A DNA stretch of 64,000 nt, from contig JAANBB010000123.1 of the NCBI GenBank assembly GCA_014621425.1, positions 1 to 64,000 on the forward strand, in the 5' to 3' direction. Shown piece after piece: positions 22,801-34,177 of the stretch; within the stretch, counting starts at the first letter, position 1; each line of letters starts with the position of its first letter. The translations under genes were made by a program, and so were the position numbers. A model generated the notes under the pieces. It was not told the DNA's origin, ran no database searches, and worked only from the letters and a program-made list of their open reading frames with translations. This stretch comes from Cylindrodendrum hubeiense. Lineage: Eukaryota; Ascomycota; Sordariomycetes; Hypocreales; Nectriaceae.

Positions 22801-23902
22801 TAGCTCTGAATCGCCACGATTGATGTGAACGTTTTACCGGTGCCAGGAGGGCCTTGAACAATGGCAAGCTCGTGAGATGTCATCCGGTTAAATGCCTCTC
22901 TTTGGGAAACGTCGAATTGAGAGGCAACGGTCGGGGTTTGGACAGCCGGGAAGGCCTCTTGAGCGTAGGTGGTCATGTAACTTCTTTCGCATTCGTCGAT
23001 AATATACTTGTCAAATTTGGATCTGTGGGTATAACTAGTTAGAGATTGACCGTAGATTATTCAAGATCAAATAGCTCACTCATAAAGGGCAGCATGCTGT
23101 AGGCCAACTAGGACATGCTGGATGGGTTCGTAGTAGCCTCCCTTTGCCTCAACCATGATGAGATCAATTGAAGGATCGAGGATCGCATTGTCGTTATTTC
23201 CCCAGAAGATCTCAATTCGAGGGGGGGTGTTTTCATTCTCTCCGGCCTGAAAATTCGGCTCAAGGCCGCCGTTCAAGTACCTTGCAGCAACGATACCCAC
23301 GAAACACTGGTTCTTGAAGTGATCAGAACGTGGCGATAAAGCAACCAACGTTCCAGCAGTGAGGCGTCCGGACTGGCTCCAGATAACCCGCGAAGGGGAT
23401 CGTTCTGTAGAAAAGGAGATTCGACAGGCAGGGCCCGATCTTGCAAACATGTACCCTTGGACATGAACCTTGGGGAAGTCAGCATTGTAGCAACAAATCC
23501 ACAAATGACCATACCTGAGTGTATATGTAAAAGTCGGAATCTTCCATCATGTCCGGGTAATGGCGTATCCGATCCACGGCCCGTCGAAGGAGTTCCGTAC
23601 CCTCGAAACGGGTGAGCCAGTATTGACTCTCCAAATACTGATTCTTACTTGGCGAATTATCCCAACAATTCTGTGGCAAGTACGGCGGCTCGGTTTTCAT
23701 TAGTTCCCCGGAGGTGGGTATCTCCGGCGATGTCTGCCACTCGAGCAATTCTCGGGCATCTTGCTCCGGCTGGGCGTCGAGGTGCCGCTTGAGCACATGA
23801 TATGCAATTTCGTCTCGGCGAGATGTGCCTTGGGTTACCTAAGAGACTTAGGGAGGTATAAAGCCTAAGGGTAGACCATCAACGTACCTGATCTCCCGCC
23901 AT
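19893..23902 (-). CDS. NF-X1-type zinc-finger SF1 RNA helicase (ZNFX1/Hrr1/SAD-3-like)
   Basis: A 1285-aa superfamily 1 helicase. Minus-strand exons: 23902-23888 (15 nt, MAGDQ), 23838-23515, 23468-23080 and 23022-19893; introns are 49, 46 and 57 nt and all phases agree. Residues 1-258 form a ZNFX1-like N-terminal region. Walker A GPPGTGKT is at about 300-307, the DExx-type motif II EEAAE at 643-647, VLVGDHQQLVP at 665-675, VDGFQGEEND at 831-840 and TSRAR near 872-876. An NF-X1-type Cys/His block spans about 919-999 (CPEGHPCKAMCH, LPCDHICGSFCGHPCECPRGC). An RGG box near 1033-1060 (GGGRGGGRGARGARGG) follows. Related proteins act in RNA silencing (S. pombe Hrr1, Neurospora SAD-3, animal ZNFX1); this role is an inference here. 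Gene family is large in fungi, so orthology needs phylogeny. Confidence 0.9.
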
Positions 23903-25706
23903 CCTGGCGACTTTGGACGTCCCTGTCCTTCTCCTAATCTGGGGAGAGTTAGCCTCGGGTCATACGAAATGAGATAGGAAGGGCAAAAGTGGTGCAAAAG
24001 CGATGCAAAAGCTACACTTAAAAGGGCAGGATAGACGAAGACGTGCCAGGAACGCCGTGGGGGTGGATGAAGGAGATGTAGAAGAGACAGCCCGTCGCGT
24101 TCAGAATGAGTGTTTCTGACCTGAGAGGATGTGGATAAAAGGAAAAGAACACAAGGGTAAGGTACCTAGGTAGTAATGCAGCAGGGAAAAGTTGTACCTT
24201 TGGCTCTAGGCCCTAAAATTCAGAGCGACCTCGACGTTGACGAAAGGCGTTGCCGCCGCTGTCCCAGAAGAACTGGGGACGGGCAAGGGGGGAAGGGAGT
24301 GGTAGAGAGAGTGTAGATGGGAGATATAGAGGGAGGTTGAAAAGAGAGAGATGGAGGGAGGGAGAATTGATTCACACAACGAAAGGAAGCGACGGGCGAA
24401 GAAAACGGCAGAGGAAGAGCAGCAAGCGCCCGTCCAGTACGTGTTCACACAGGATCCCGTGTAACGAATATCTCCACCCGCAGTGGTTGCTGTGGTCGGG
24501 CAGAGCGGTTGTTGGGAGCTGGAATCGTGCTCGCGAGGTGCGAGGCCCTCCCGACACAGCGCAAATCATGGCTTCGATCCAGGCAGACCCCAGTAGCTGT
24601 CCAGCTCAGCCGGGGTGCCGCTCTCCGGCAGCTGAGTGGGTCTCCAGGGTGTCGGGTCGCGCTGCGTCACTCCATCACGGATCAGTTCAGCGGGTGGAGG
24701 GCGGCGCGGGCTGGTGGAGGAGGGGTGTCCCTGGAACCAACCCTGGATGAAGCACATACTCCCATGCTCCTAGGCTCCCTCCGCTGCGTGGGATTATTTT
24801 CACAGTGGGGTTTCTGTCCGCGATTCACTGTTTTCCTCGACTCGCTGGCTTGCGGGTGGGTTCCAGCCCCGTTGACTATGGACGGAGCCTCGTTGGCGCG
24901 CGATGATGGGGAAAATCGGGATCTGGAACATGGGAGCTGCAAGTGCTTGTGGCCATGATGAAATTGCGGCCCTGGGTGCTCCGTACCTAAGCAGTAGAGC
25001 AGGTACCTAAGATTAACCTACCTCACCTACAGTACCTACGTAGGTAGGTAGGTCCCAGGTAGAGAGTACAGTACCGTACCGACGTGCGACATGGGGGCTG
25101 GTAATCCAGCAGCCACGTTGGGGGGCTGCTGGCTGCCATGAGCTTGCTTCCATGACAATATGACGTTCGTCTTTTTGCCCAGAAGCGCCTCGATGGCCCC
25201 TCAATCAGGTGCTGCACCGGCCAGACCCTCTCTTGGCAGCCTCTGCAACCGGGGATGAGCTGGGTTAACCAGCTCCAGGCGGCTAATGGGGGCGTGCGCT
25301 GGCTTGTGCGGGTGGTGTCCTGGTCGTGTGCACTCGCCCCGTCAGTCAATTTGTGTGAGGCTGTGCAAGCGACAGTGTAAACTTCTGGTGAATGTGGTGA
25401 GTCCATCGTAATCTCGCTCGACTGCGGGACTGCGGGGGGTATGATTGACGCGTGTTGCTCCCGAGTCCCAGCTCACACTCCCGCGCCCTTGCCAGTACCT
25501 CCCACTGTCCTTCTTCCCACGTACCGGTATTTTCTCAGACAACCCAGGATTCATTCCTTGGGCAACAGTGCAGCGAGCTGCTAAATCCGCTACACATCCA
25601 ACACATATCCACGACCAGTCCAGGTCTGTCCTCAAAGTATACTCCGGCGCACTGTGGCTTGTGGCTTGTGGCCTGTGCCGTCCCTTCAAGGCAGGTAGTT
25701 TAGGTA

Positions 25707-25720
25707 GGTACCTAGGTACC
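25707..25720. repeat. Perfect 14-bp palindrome GGTACCTAGGTACC
   Basis: Self-complementary over all 14 bases, within a TAGG/ACC-rich stretch (25700-25730). A related palindrome CCTACGTAGG is at 25035-25044. TAGGTACC-type words recur in the gene-poor parts of this window (e.g. near 24164, 51865, 62289). No function can be assigned. Confidence 0.6.
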
Positions 25721-26051
25721 TAGGCAGCTAAGGCTCAGCGCTCCACCGTGCCACCGCGGGGATCCAAATCTCCTCCATCCCATCCCCATCTCTCTCTCGG
25801 TCTGAACAACTGTGCCTCCTAATATCCTTTGGCGATTCACCCCCTTGCACGGCCAAGATAATCACCCTACTATCGTGGAGCCACTTTGGCAGTTGCACAA
25901 ATTTGCGGGAAATCACTTGACCGTCTTGCTTGTATTTCCTTGCTTTTTCCCTTCTTCGTTTCTTCCATGACGCCCATCGAGAAACTCCCATGCTCTCGTC
26001 CCAGTGTTTATCATGTCGCTTACCCCTACCCATCATCGACCTGGACTATTC

Positions 26052-26081
26052 TCCCAATGGGTCCCAATGGGTCCCAATGGG
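26052..26081. repeat. Tandem repeat, 10-nt unit x3
   Basis: Three perfect copies of TCCCAATGGG; each unit is close to self-complementary (CCCAATGGG). Confidence 0.8.
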
Positions 26082-27364
26082 TCTACCGATGGATGGGTCT
26101 AGGTCTCGACCACATCGCGTCACCTATCATCAACCCGTCGAGCGAGAAACAGGCTCCTCCCAAGCTCCCCTCAAGCGCCTCTGACGGATACCACTAACAA
26201 AAACATGCAGTTCGCTAGGAACAAAAAGTGCAGCTACTTGGGTCTAGCTTCGGGACCACGCAATCCACGTAACCATCCAGCCTTCACTTCAGCTGGAACA
26301 GTCGCACCCGAACTCCTAGCTTCAGCTTGCTGAAACCACCATCATATTTTTGATTTCCCAGCCCCTCCAACCGCTCGCCTTTTCTGGCCTCGTCCAGTTC
26401 TTCATGTTCACCGGCGCCAACATGCATGTTGTAACGCCACCGCACTGTCGCCCGTCCCGGACATTTTCTATGAGCAGCCGGAGTCCCCGATTGTCCCCTC
26501 TGCAGATTGGCGAGAGCAGCTCTTCCCGGCCCCATTGCCCAAGCTCACCGTAGCGTCTGTTTGTCGCACATGCTGGCTGACCTCAAGCCACCGTCCCAGT
26601 ATCAATCGGCTTCCTGTATCAGTGCATTCTTGGTTCTTGGCTGGCTGGCAATCCCTGTCGCCGCCTCCGTTCCCTAGCGGTCGTTCGACGTGCGTCGCTG
26701 CAATGGGACACACCACCTGCACTCTACCAGCCGGCCGAGTCCTACCCAACCCGCGAACCTAGTTCTGCGCTATCGATCGCTTGTCAAAAATCCCATGTCT
26801 ATTGTTGGTCGTTGAATTGCTAAAGCGTTCTTCGTTCACCTATGTCGGGAACACGAAGCGATCCTACCTTACCCCAAGCCAAGCACCGCACGTCTTGGTG
26901 GGACCCTGGCGGCTTATCCTGGCATCTGACTTGCAGCGTCGATCACGATGACGTCGCTCCGAACTCCTCTTGCTGCAAGGCGTCCTATGCAGACTAGGGA
27001 GAAACCCGACCTAACCCCAAAGGCACGAGGGTCTCGGTGTTACTACCACAAAGAATATCATCACTTCAGGGGAAAGAGCAATAATGCACGAGTGAACAAC
27101 TTAAGGAAAGGAGAATTCGCTGTTACTGTGAGTACCTAGCAGCTCATCAATTCGTCTCTTCCACCTCATATCCCTGCTCTACGCATCCCTTTGTCCATGA
27201 TGAAAATGAGGGTAAGCTGTTGAGTGGCCGAATGCTCACTCATGTCTAAATGCAGTAAAAAAAAAAAATGATGAACCAACACGCTTCGCAAAAACCAACC
27301 AGCCTATACTCCGTCCCATATGCAACGAACCAAGACGAAACCAGCTCTCTTGAACAACGCATGC

Positions 27365-29320
27365 TTAATAACCAAACCCGTCATGCTGGTGGACGGGGCA
27401 TCGCCCGGGGTGGTTGACGAACCACGCCGAAATGCAAGACCGATGAAATCGACATAGACACTCTAGTCGTGCCATGGGAACTCCGACTGTAAATTCTTCG
27501 AGACAAATGGTGCACTCGGCATCATCAATGCAGTCCTTCTCGGTTGCCGGATACGTGTACATGCCTGTTCGTCGTGGGGCTGCTGGAGGAGCAGCTGCCT
27601 CATCTCCGCTGCGGGGTGTGCCATATGTGCTGTGCGTCTGGATGCATGTCGTGATGTGGGATTCTCGAAGAGCCTCGGAGTTGGGCAGGCCCTGGGATGG
27701 TAGCTCACGGTGGCAGATTGGACACTCATCTTCCTCTGCAATCTGGGGAGTTGGCGGGAGAGCTCGTTGCTGCGAGGATGATGCAACTTCGCTATGCGGG
27801 CTGTATCGATTGGGGTATGATGAGGAAGAACCGCCCGACAACAGGCGCTCAATGGGTGTTTGATGTGTCCCGCTTCGCGCGCGGCGAGAGGACGAGCCAT
27901 GTGCTGAACCTGACCCCTGAGTACCCTGAGAATGTTGTCAATATTGCGAGCGAGTTCAAGCCATATCAAGAAACATACCATGGTGATGCTCCGTGACCTA
28001 GAAGCGAGGTACTGATATGCGTCGGTGCCAGTTCCAGGAGCGAAGATTGCGCCATGTCGATTTGACGCGGGCAAAGTCCCATATGGGCCCGCGGCACTGC
28101 TCCGGGATCGTTGATGTGAAGACCGTGGTGACATGGCCGTCGATGTACCTGGGCTTTGCGGAGGTGCTGTGTTGGGGTCTGGGACGCATGGATTGCATAG
28201 TCTCACCCTCTCACCCCCTGCTATGCTGTTGATGTCAAAGTATCCCGCCCCGAGGCCATCAATCAATAGAGATTGAGGTATACCTACATCTGAACCAGGA
28301 AGCCGAACGATGTACTGATGCGGAATGATGATCCTGTGCGGCGAACACGAGTTGCAGACAACTCTTCCACATTTCCTGCAGCATGTTAGAAATGTGATGA
28401 GTGCCTCATGGGCAGGAGAGTATGTGAATGCCAACCAACCTGCAGTGATGTTTGCGCACGAAGAAACTAAACTGCGTATGGCAAATAGGACAATAGGTCA
28501 CCTCGGCATCGGGCTGCCATCTTGGGACAGACCACTCCGAGGTTGTGCTTCCTTCGACCTCACCTTGCGGTGGTGGTGGGAGCGGTGGCAGGACTGCACT
28601 TGATGTTCTGCGGGGAGACGGCAGAGGGGCGTCCATCCTCTCACGGGACACGGGAGTCCGCTCCCGACGAAGTTCGGGCAAGCCCGGTAAGCCCCTCTCC
28701 ACCTCACCTCCTGACCCGGGGTGACCTTCTGTCTGATCAAGAGGTATGTTTGTTGGCTCAGATCCAGCATCAGCTCCCGAACGAGAGCCGCTTGTATCCT
28801 CGTCCTGAGTCGGTGTGATCGGCAATGCGGGTAGGGCGTTCATGAGATCGTTGCTACCTGTGAAAGCATCCGTGGTTTCAGTGGGGGTAGCGGGGTCAAT
28901 AATTTCAGCCGTAAGAGCTCTACTATGGATTTCTTCTAGGTCGGGAGATTGTTGGGCGTCGTAGATATCGTCGTCTCTCTGCGCCGATTCCGATATTAAG
29001 ATGGCGCCTCGGTCGTTCTGATCACCACCGTCGCTAGCCGGGTCGGGATCTGGCATCGAACCGTCTTCATGCACAGCCCCCTCGTGAATCGAACCGGCAG
29101 CTGATAGACTGCGCTCGACGATGTGCGATGGGCAGTCGAAGAATAGAGAGCACTCTTGGTCGTGGAACTGGGTCGTTCGCCAAGGGCAGGGATCGGGGTT
29201 ATGGTCTGGCTCGCTGTCGGCAAAGGAATTCGATGATTCGGAATCGCTATTGACCAAAGCTTCGTACGCTCCCGAATCACCGGAAGGTAGAGGTCTTGAA
29301 GCACCCAGAGGGCTGGCCAT
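27365..29320 (-). CDS. FYVE and RING finger protein (Pib1-like candidate ubiquitin ligase)
   Basis: A 612-aa protein predicted to bind PI3P on endosomal or vacuolar membranes through FYVE and to ubiquitinate substrates through RING. Minus-strand exons: 29320-28440, 28375-27979 and 27925-27365; introns are 64 and about 53 nt (the second acceptor could be one of several closely spaced AGs). Residues 1-250 are acidic and disordered. The FYVE domain starts near residue 267 with the WxxD-type WQPDAEVTYCPIC, then RKHHCRKCGRVVCNSCS spanning the first intron. A Cys/His motif CPICHREL...HITTC lies around 470-500. The C-terminal RING (about 562-605) reads CTICLEEF...CRFHRSCI...CPVH, with His as last ligand. 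S. cerevisiae Pib1 has the same FYVE-RING order, but this protein is longer and orthology is not certain. Confidence 0.88.
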
Positions 29321-30290
29321 GATGGGGCATTAGGACGCAGCCAGCGATGATGGGGAATCCGTGTCGGGAACCGATGGCCCGCCCTCTCACCGTAGCATAA
29401 GGATCAAGCACGGGTAGGAATGGTCTGGTCGTTGCGATAAAATTCTACGAGGTTCGAGACGGGTTCGAGGCTGATTCGAGAGAGTCGATGGCGGTCTGAG
29501 GCTGCGAGTGGCAATATTGGGGGATGATGATGGTTTGCCTCGCGGCGCCTGATGTGCGATCAGCAAGTGGTTGGCCGAGCCCGATCATGCATAAACAGGG
29601 CATGGACAGTGCGGTGACGGATCGAGATGCGACACTGCAGGTGGCATACGTACCTGAGAGATGCAGCAAGAGCACAAGAGCACAGAAGTACGGAAGCACG
29701 GAGAGGGCCAAGATTTGACGAGGATGCAAGAGGCAAGAGATGGAGGGCACGTCGGTCCGCCTGTGTAAGAAATGTAAATGTCGGGGTCTGCCTGAGGGGA
29801 AGTCGACACACGCGATCAACCCTTGCATACCCTGAGGCGACGGCGACGGCGATGGCCGGAAGCTAAACGCGCTTTTAGGGGACCTCAGCGCCTCAGACCG
29901 CTGAAAAACGGCCCAGGGCCACGCCGGAGAGCCTACTGTGGCGAGGCTGTAGCAACTATCAAGGCACCCACACGCACGCTAAGGGTCGCGTCGCTTATCA
30001 AACCGGGCGCATGACAGGTACCTTGAGGTAGGACTGGGTAAAGACAATTTAACCCGAGCCTCATTACAATGTATTCTGCCTCATTTGCGAGTCCACGCTA
30101 CTCCGGTGCTGGCACAGAAAAGCCTCTATTTGTATTGTATTTCCTATTTCCAATTTCCGCCCTCTAGGGTGCCTAATTTGAACATGTTCGAGTCCCGAGC
30201 GCAAATTGTTCCAGTGCGCCTGACACAGCGCGACGGCCGGCTGAATCATGTACGGCGACGCCTCCCACCATCTCAGTTTAGCATCTCAGT
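29321..30290. other. Intergenic, no gene seen
   Basis: Promoter region of the FYVE-RING gene and 3' flank of the cupin gene. Frames here are short and motif-free. Confidence 0.5.
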
Positions 30291-30842
30291 TTAGTTGCCT
30301 GAAGGACGCACATCTCCCATGCCCTCACCGTATTCCTCTCCCAGCGACTTGCCCCCGGCAATCAGCGGCTTGCTGTCCTGGAGGACGTACATCATCCTTG
30401 CCCACTCTGTCTTGCTCGCGTTTTCCCACTCGTGCATGGTCCCGCGTTGAATCGTCACGTCTCCGCGCTGCATCAGTCGGCTCTCGCCCGAGTCGAGTCT
30501 GATGATGACCTGGCCCTCCACAACGACGCCGTAGTCGAGGCTGACCGTCCGGTGCATCGGGGAGACGCCGCCAGGTCGGATATCAACATATCGGAGTACA
30601 GTGCCGCCGGGGATGACGATGCCCGGCGGGTTGGCCAGGTAATTACTGTATGTATCAACATCCTTGTTGTCGTTGATGTCAACGGGTCTCTCGTTCGTGG
30701 TGTAGCCGAGGAAGAACTTGTCCCCGCAGTCAATGACCTTGGCTGGCAGTTCCTCGGGGATCTGAGTGCTGAAGACGGCCTTGCCCTCTGCGTTATTCTC
30801 GGTGATGAACCGCTTTGGGTGGGTGAGTTCTTTGGTAGACAT
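30291..30842 (-). CDS. Cupin-domain protein
   Basis: Intronless 183-aa single-domain cupin. Motif 1 is present in the variant form GGVSPMHRTVSLDYGVVVEG: the first metal-ligand His is kept, the second His is Thr and the usual Glu is Asp. Motif 2 GDVTIQRGTMHEWEN keeps His and Asn. This HRTxSLDYG variant is the one I associate with a fungal cupin subfamily often found next to oxidoreductase genes. It may be a small metal-dependent enzyme (isomerase, decarboxylase or cyclase) or a binding protein. No signal peptide, so likely cytosolic. It is the first gene of the block with the monooxygenase fusion, dehydrogenase and MFS transporter, 914 bp beyond the end of the fusion gene on the same strand. 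Confidence 0.87.
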   Translation of the reverse strand: MSTKELTHPKRFITENNAEGKAVFSTQIPEELPAKVIDCGDKFFLGYTTNERPVDINDNKDVDTYSNYLANPPGIVIPGGTVLRYVDIRPGGVSPMHRTVSLDYGVVVEGQVIIRLDSGESRLMQRGDVTIQRGTMHEWENASKTEWARMMYVLQDSKPLIAGGKSLGEEYGEGMGDVRPSGN

Positions 30843-31755
30843 ATTGGGATGATTTTGGGAGTTGAATTGGGTGTGACGATGGACGAGAGATGCAGAGTAT
30901 TGTCAAGACGAGGCCACCTTCAACTTCCCAGGGGATGCAGCGGTCTTTGACTCTTCGGGCTTTCCTCTTGGAGCCCACATTCGGAACCCCTCCCCCATCA
31001 CGGCCTCCTCTTCCCATGTCGTACCCCACAATGTTCCCCAGAGTCATGGCTCGGCACGGCTCTTCATGGTGGTTAGATGCCCGCCGGCAAGTGGGGTGTG
31101 GAGCCGAGGCGCCACTCGAGCTGACCGTCAGGGCCATTACGAATCAGAGCTGTTCCAACATTACCAATGCAAGATCCATAAGCATTGACATGACGGAAAC
31201 TCGGGGAATCTGAGGGGTAATATGCCAAGCTTGGGAAGCTTGGGGAGCTTGGGGATTGGATCTGAGCCTCAAGCTCCGCGGGACTAGGTTGGGGTGAGGG
31301 GTTGATACGAGGTATCGACATGGGCTCTTATTATGCGAGTCCACGGCGTCAAAGCTGAAGTAATGAACATCCGATTATGATGTTGCTTCTCATTGTAGCA
31401 CGAACATGTAGTGCCAAGTCTGAATCCAAGTATATCCTATTCCGGCATTGTTTCTCATACTAGAACAAGTGTGACGTGGTGTGATGCGAATTGCACACAC
31501 TTTAGGTACGACGTGTATTTCTCCTGATGTGCTGAGCACGCAAGACATTAATAGAGGAAAATTTGCATGTACAAGTTGCGTGGGAAGAAATAAACAGTAT
31601 TGTCAGACTTCGAGATCGAGTCTGCAGTAAGAGATGCACCATTCTGACATACTTTGATATTCAATCTAGAACTAGCCGGCTATGACAAGTCTGGAGTATA
31701 GGAGATGCTATTTTGACATTCTTTCTGAACTTGAATACACGACAAACCGCTTCGC
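30843..31755. other. Intergenic: cupin promoter, fusion-gene 3' flank
   Basis: No gene supported. Bases about 31350-31740 are clearly AT-rich. A near-repeat AAGCTTGGGAAGCTTGGGGAGCTTGG occurs around 31228-31253. Confidence 0.5.
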
Positions 31756-34177
31756 CTACTCAATCCGCTTACACGCCGCCACATTGGGAACGCCGTTACC
31801 TTCCACCACCTTGGCACTAACAACCGAGTAGATGGGGATCTGCGCCAAACCCGCCGCAACATGGTGGAGAGTTGGGAGCGACTCCCAATCCTGGGCATCC
31901 AGCTTGACCGAGGCGTTCTTGGATCGCCGCACCTTGTTGACCGTGGATGGTACATCCTTGGACTCCTCGGCATGTGGCACCACTGTGGCATACTCGCAGT
32001 CTGCCTTTCCGGGCTCTCCAACTGCCGGGATGTATCGGTATGCCAGGATGCCATAGTCGGCCTCGCCACCAATGATGCCGCCCTCGCTCTCGGGGGCATC
32101 CTCAGTCAGGTCCTCAAGCGTCATCTCGGCGAAAGTAGCACCTCTCCACGACGCCTTCATCCGGTATGAGTTAGATCGGGGGTGAATCTCAATATCGCAG
32201 AAGAGTTTAGGCATAGCCAGCTCCTCACGACCCGAGACGATGGGGTCACACAGACTCTCCATCAAGACGGGGAGGAATGTACCATCAACCGTTGATCCGT
32301 CCTTCTTTGTGTATTGTACGCCATGGATATACAGACCAAAGTGGTTGTAACCCTGACCGCCCAGCCATGACATCTTATCGAGGGTAGTCGCAGAGAAGCT
32401 CGCCTCGCAGATGGTGGAGGGAGACTTGAACTTGAACTGTGCCGTAGGGAAGAGCGTCTCGAGATATGTCCTTGACGTCTTGAACTTGACGGACGCGGTT
32501 CTAAAGGTTCGCTGGGCCGCGCCTGGCTGGCGGCGACCAAGGTGGTCTTGGCGAGGGCCGGGGAATGGTCCAAAGGAGATGGGCATTCTCCAGTACAGGT
32601 CCTGCTTCTTCTCCCAGAGCCACCTCTTGAAGATGTTTCCTGCGTTATCATACTCGTCGTGGCCGAAGTTGTAGTTGGTGTAGCTCATCACTAAAAGGGT
32701 TGGTCAGCGTCCTGGCCTGGAGATGGATATGTGAAGCACCTACTGTCAATCTGGGGCTTGCCGTCGATCCAGTCCTTACCCGCCTGGCGAGAATAGTTCT
32801 GAATCATATGAGCTCGCTCATATCTGATCTTCTCGTACAGCTTGAGTCGCTCGGGCACGTCCTCGGGCGAAGTACCCTTGGGCAGCACAACCGACAAAGC
32901 AGCGGCATCCTCCATGGCCTGACCGGCACCTTGTCCCTGGTCTGCATCTCGAGTTAGCGTAGAAATTTGGTGGGCAAAGCGAGCACCTACGAGGGGTGAA
33001 AGGGTGCGCTGCGTCTCCCAGCAGGGCAAGCTTGTTGTTTACCCAGGTGGGCAGATTCTCCATGTCTAGCAGCTGCCAGACCTTGAGCTCCTCGGGGGCC
33101 ACCTTTTGGATGAGCTTGAGGAGGGCAGGCTCAAAGTCCTGATATACCTTCAGGATTTGCTCAAGCGAGCCAGTCTTGCTCCATTCTATTCCCTTGTCAG
33201 TTATAGTTTCGACTCCTCCGGAGGGGCTTTCTAACCATCGCTCGCAGTGGCGTGCGACTCGGTGTCGGGGTGGATGCAGACAAAGTTGAGCATCTCGTTA
33301 TGATTGCAAGGGTAAATGACAACCCGTCTATCGTCTCCGTACCACATAGATAGGCAGTTGTCGGTCTCGACGAGGGGCTTGGTTTCGGGGTCCTCCAAAG
33401 CGACGCTCTTGGGGATCAGGAAGCGGAAGGCGGCCTTGCCTGAGCCGAAGAGCTTCGACTCCACGCCGGTAACGAACTTTCGACTCCGAGACTAGATATT
33501 GTATGAGCACAGGCCCTCGGCCGTTGACTTGTATGAGGATGGGGATGCTGCTTACATAGATGCCATCGGCGCCCAGGATGAGATCAGCCTCCACCACGGT
33601 GCCATCGGCCAATGTGATGGTTCCCTTGGCCGGGTCAACGTCCTCGACTCTGCTGGCCGTCTTCAAGACAGCAGCCTTGCCAGGTCCCTCGGCCTCGATA
33701 GCAGCCTTCTTCAGGGCGTCGTGCAGGCCAACTCGGTGGACGAGCTGCCAGGGGTGCTGCCACTGCTGGTTCGGGCCGGCAAGGTCCATGTGCTTGATGA
33801 CAGCGCCGGTGTGCTGGAATTCTTTGTAGTGGCTCATGAGGTTGGCGCCGAAGGTCTCGGGAATGAGACCCCATCGTCGAAGCAGGCCGTTGGCATTGGG
33901 GGCCATGTGGACGGCCGCGCCGACTTCGCTAGCTAGTCGAGATTGCTCAAATAGCTAATTCTGTGTTAGAGAAGATGCCAAATAATGGGCAGTAGGTAGA
34001 ACACGAGGTTGGGCGTACAGTAATGTCATGGCCCTCGCGCCAAAGGCCAATGGCGGCGCTGAGTCCGCCAATGCCCGCACCAATAATGGCAATCTTCAAG
34101 GGATGCGGGTGGTCTTGCACCAGCGGGTTCCTGGGCACGCTGGCCGCGGTGTCGTGGTGTCCATTGAGCGTCGCCAT
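31756..34177 (-). CDS. FAD-dependent monooxygenase fused to acetoacetate-decarboxylase-like domain
   Basis: A 713-aa two-domain enzyme. Minus-strand exons: 34177-34019, 33954-33556, 33491-33236, 33185-32991, 32941-32744 and 32690-31756; introns are 64, 64, 50, 49 and 53 nt with all phases consistent. The N-terminal ~400 residues are a salicylate-hydroxylase-like group A flavin monooxygenase: GAGIGG (residues 33-38), the DG motif LILGADGIYSRSR (about 178-190) and the GD motif LLGDAAHPFTPHQGQG (about 326-341). The last exon encodes the end of that domain and then an acetoacetate decarboxylase (ADC) fold, about residues 440-700, with QGYNHFGLYIHGV and GREELAMPKLF; Lys564 in the PK pair is a candidate Schiff-base lysine. 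The junction lies inside one exon, so the fusion is not an artefact of exon joining. Expected chemistry is hydroxylation of an aromatic or polyketide-like substrate plus decarboxylation or a related enamine reaction; substrate unknown. Confidence 0.9.

Larger units (their letters stand above)
23903..27364. other. 3.5-kb intergenic region, no gene supported
   Basis: Upstream of the helicase and downstream of the FYVE-RING gene (both minus strand). It contains short repeats and palindromes (25035-25044, 25707-25720, 26052-26081) and a poly-A run at about 27258. Several frames of 60-165 codons exist on both strands but none shows motifs, consistent codon use or plausible splicing to a longer product. 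Confidence 0.45.
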
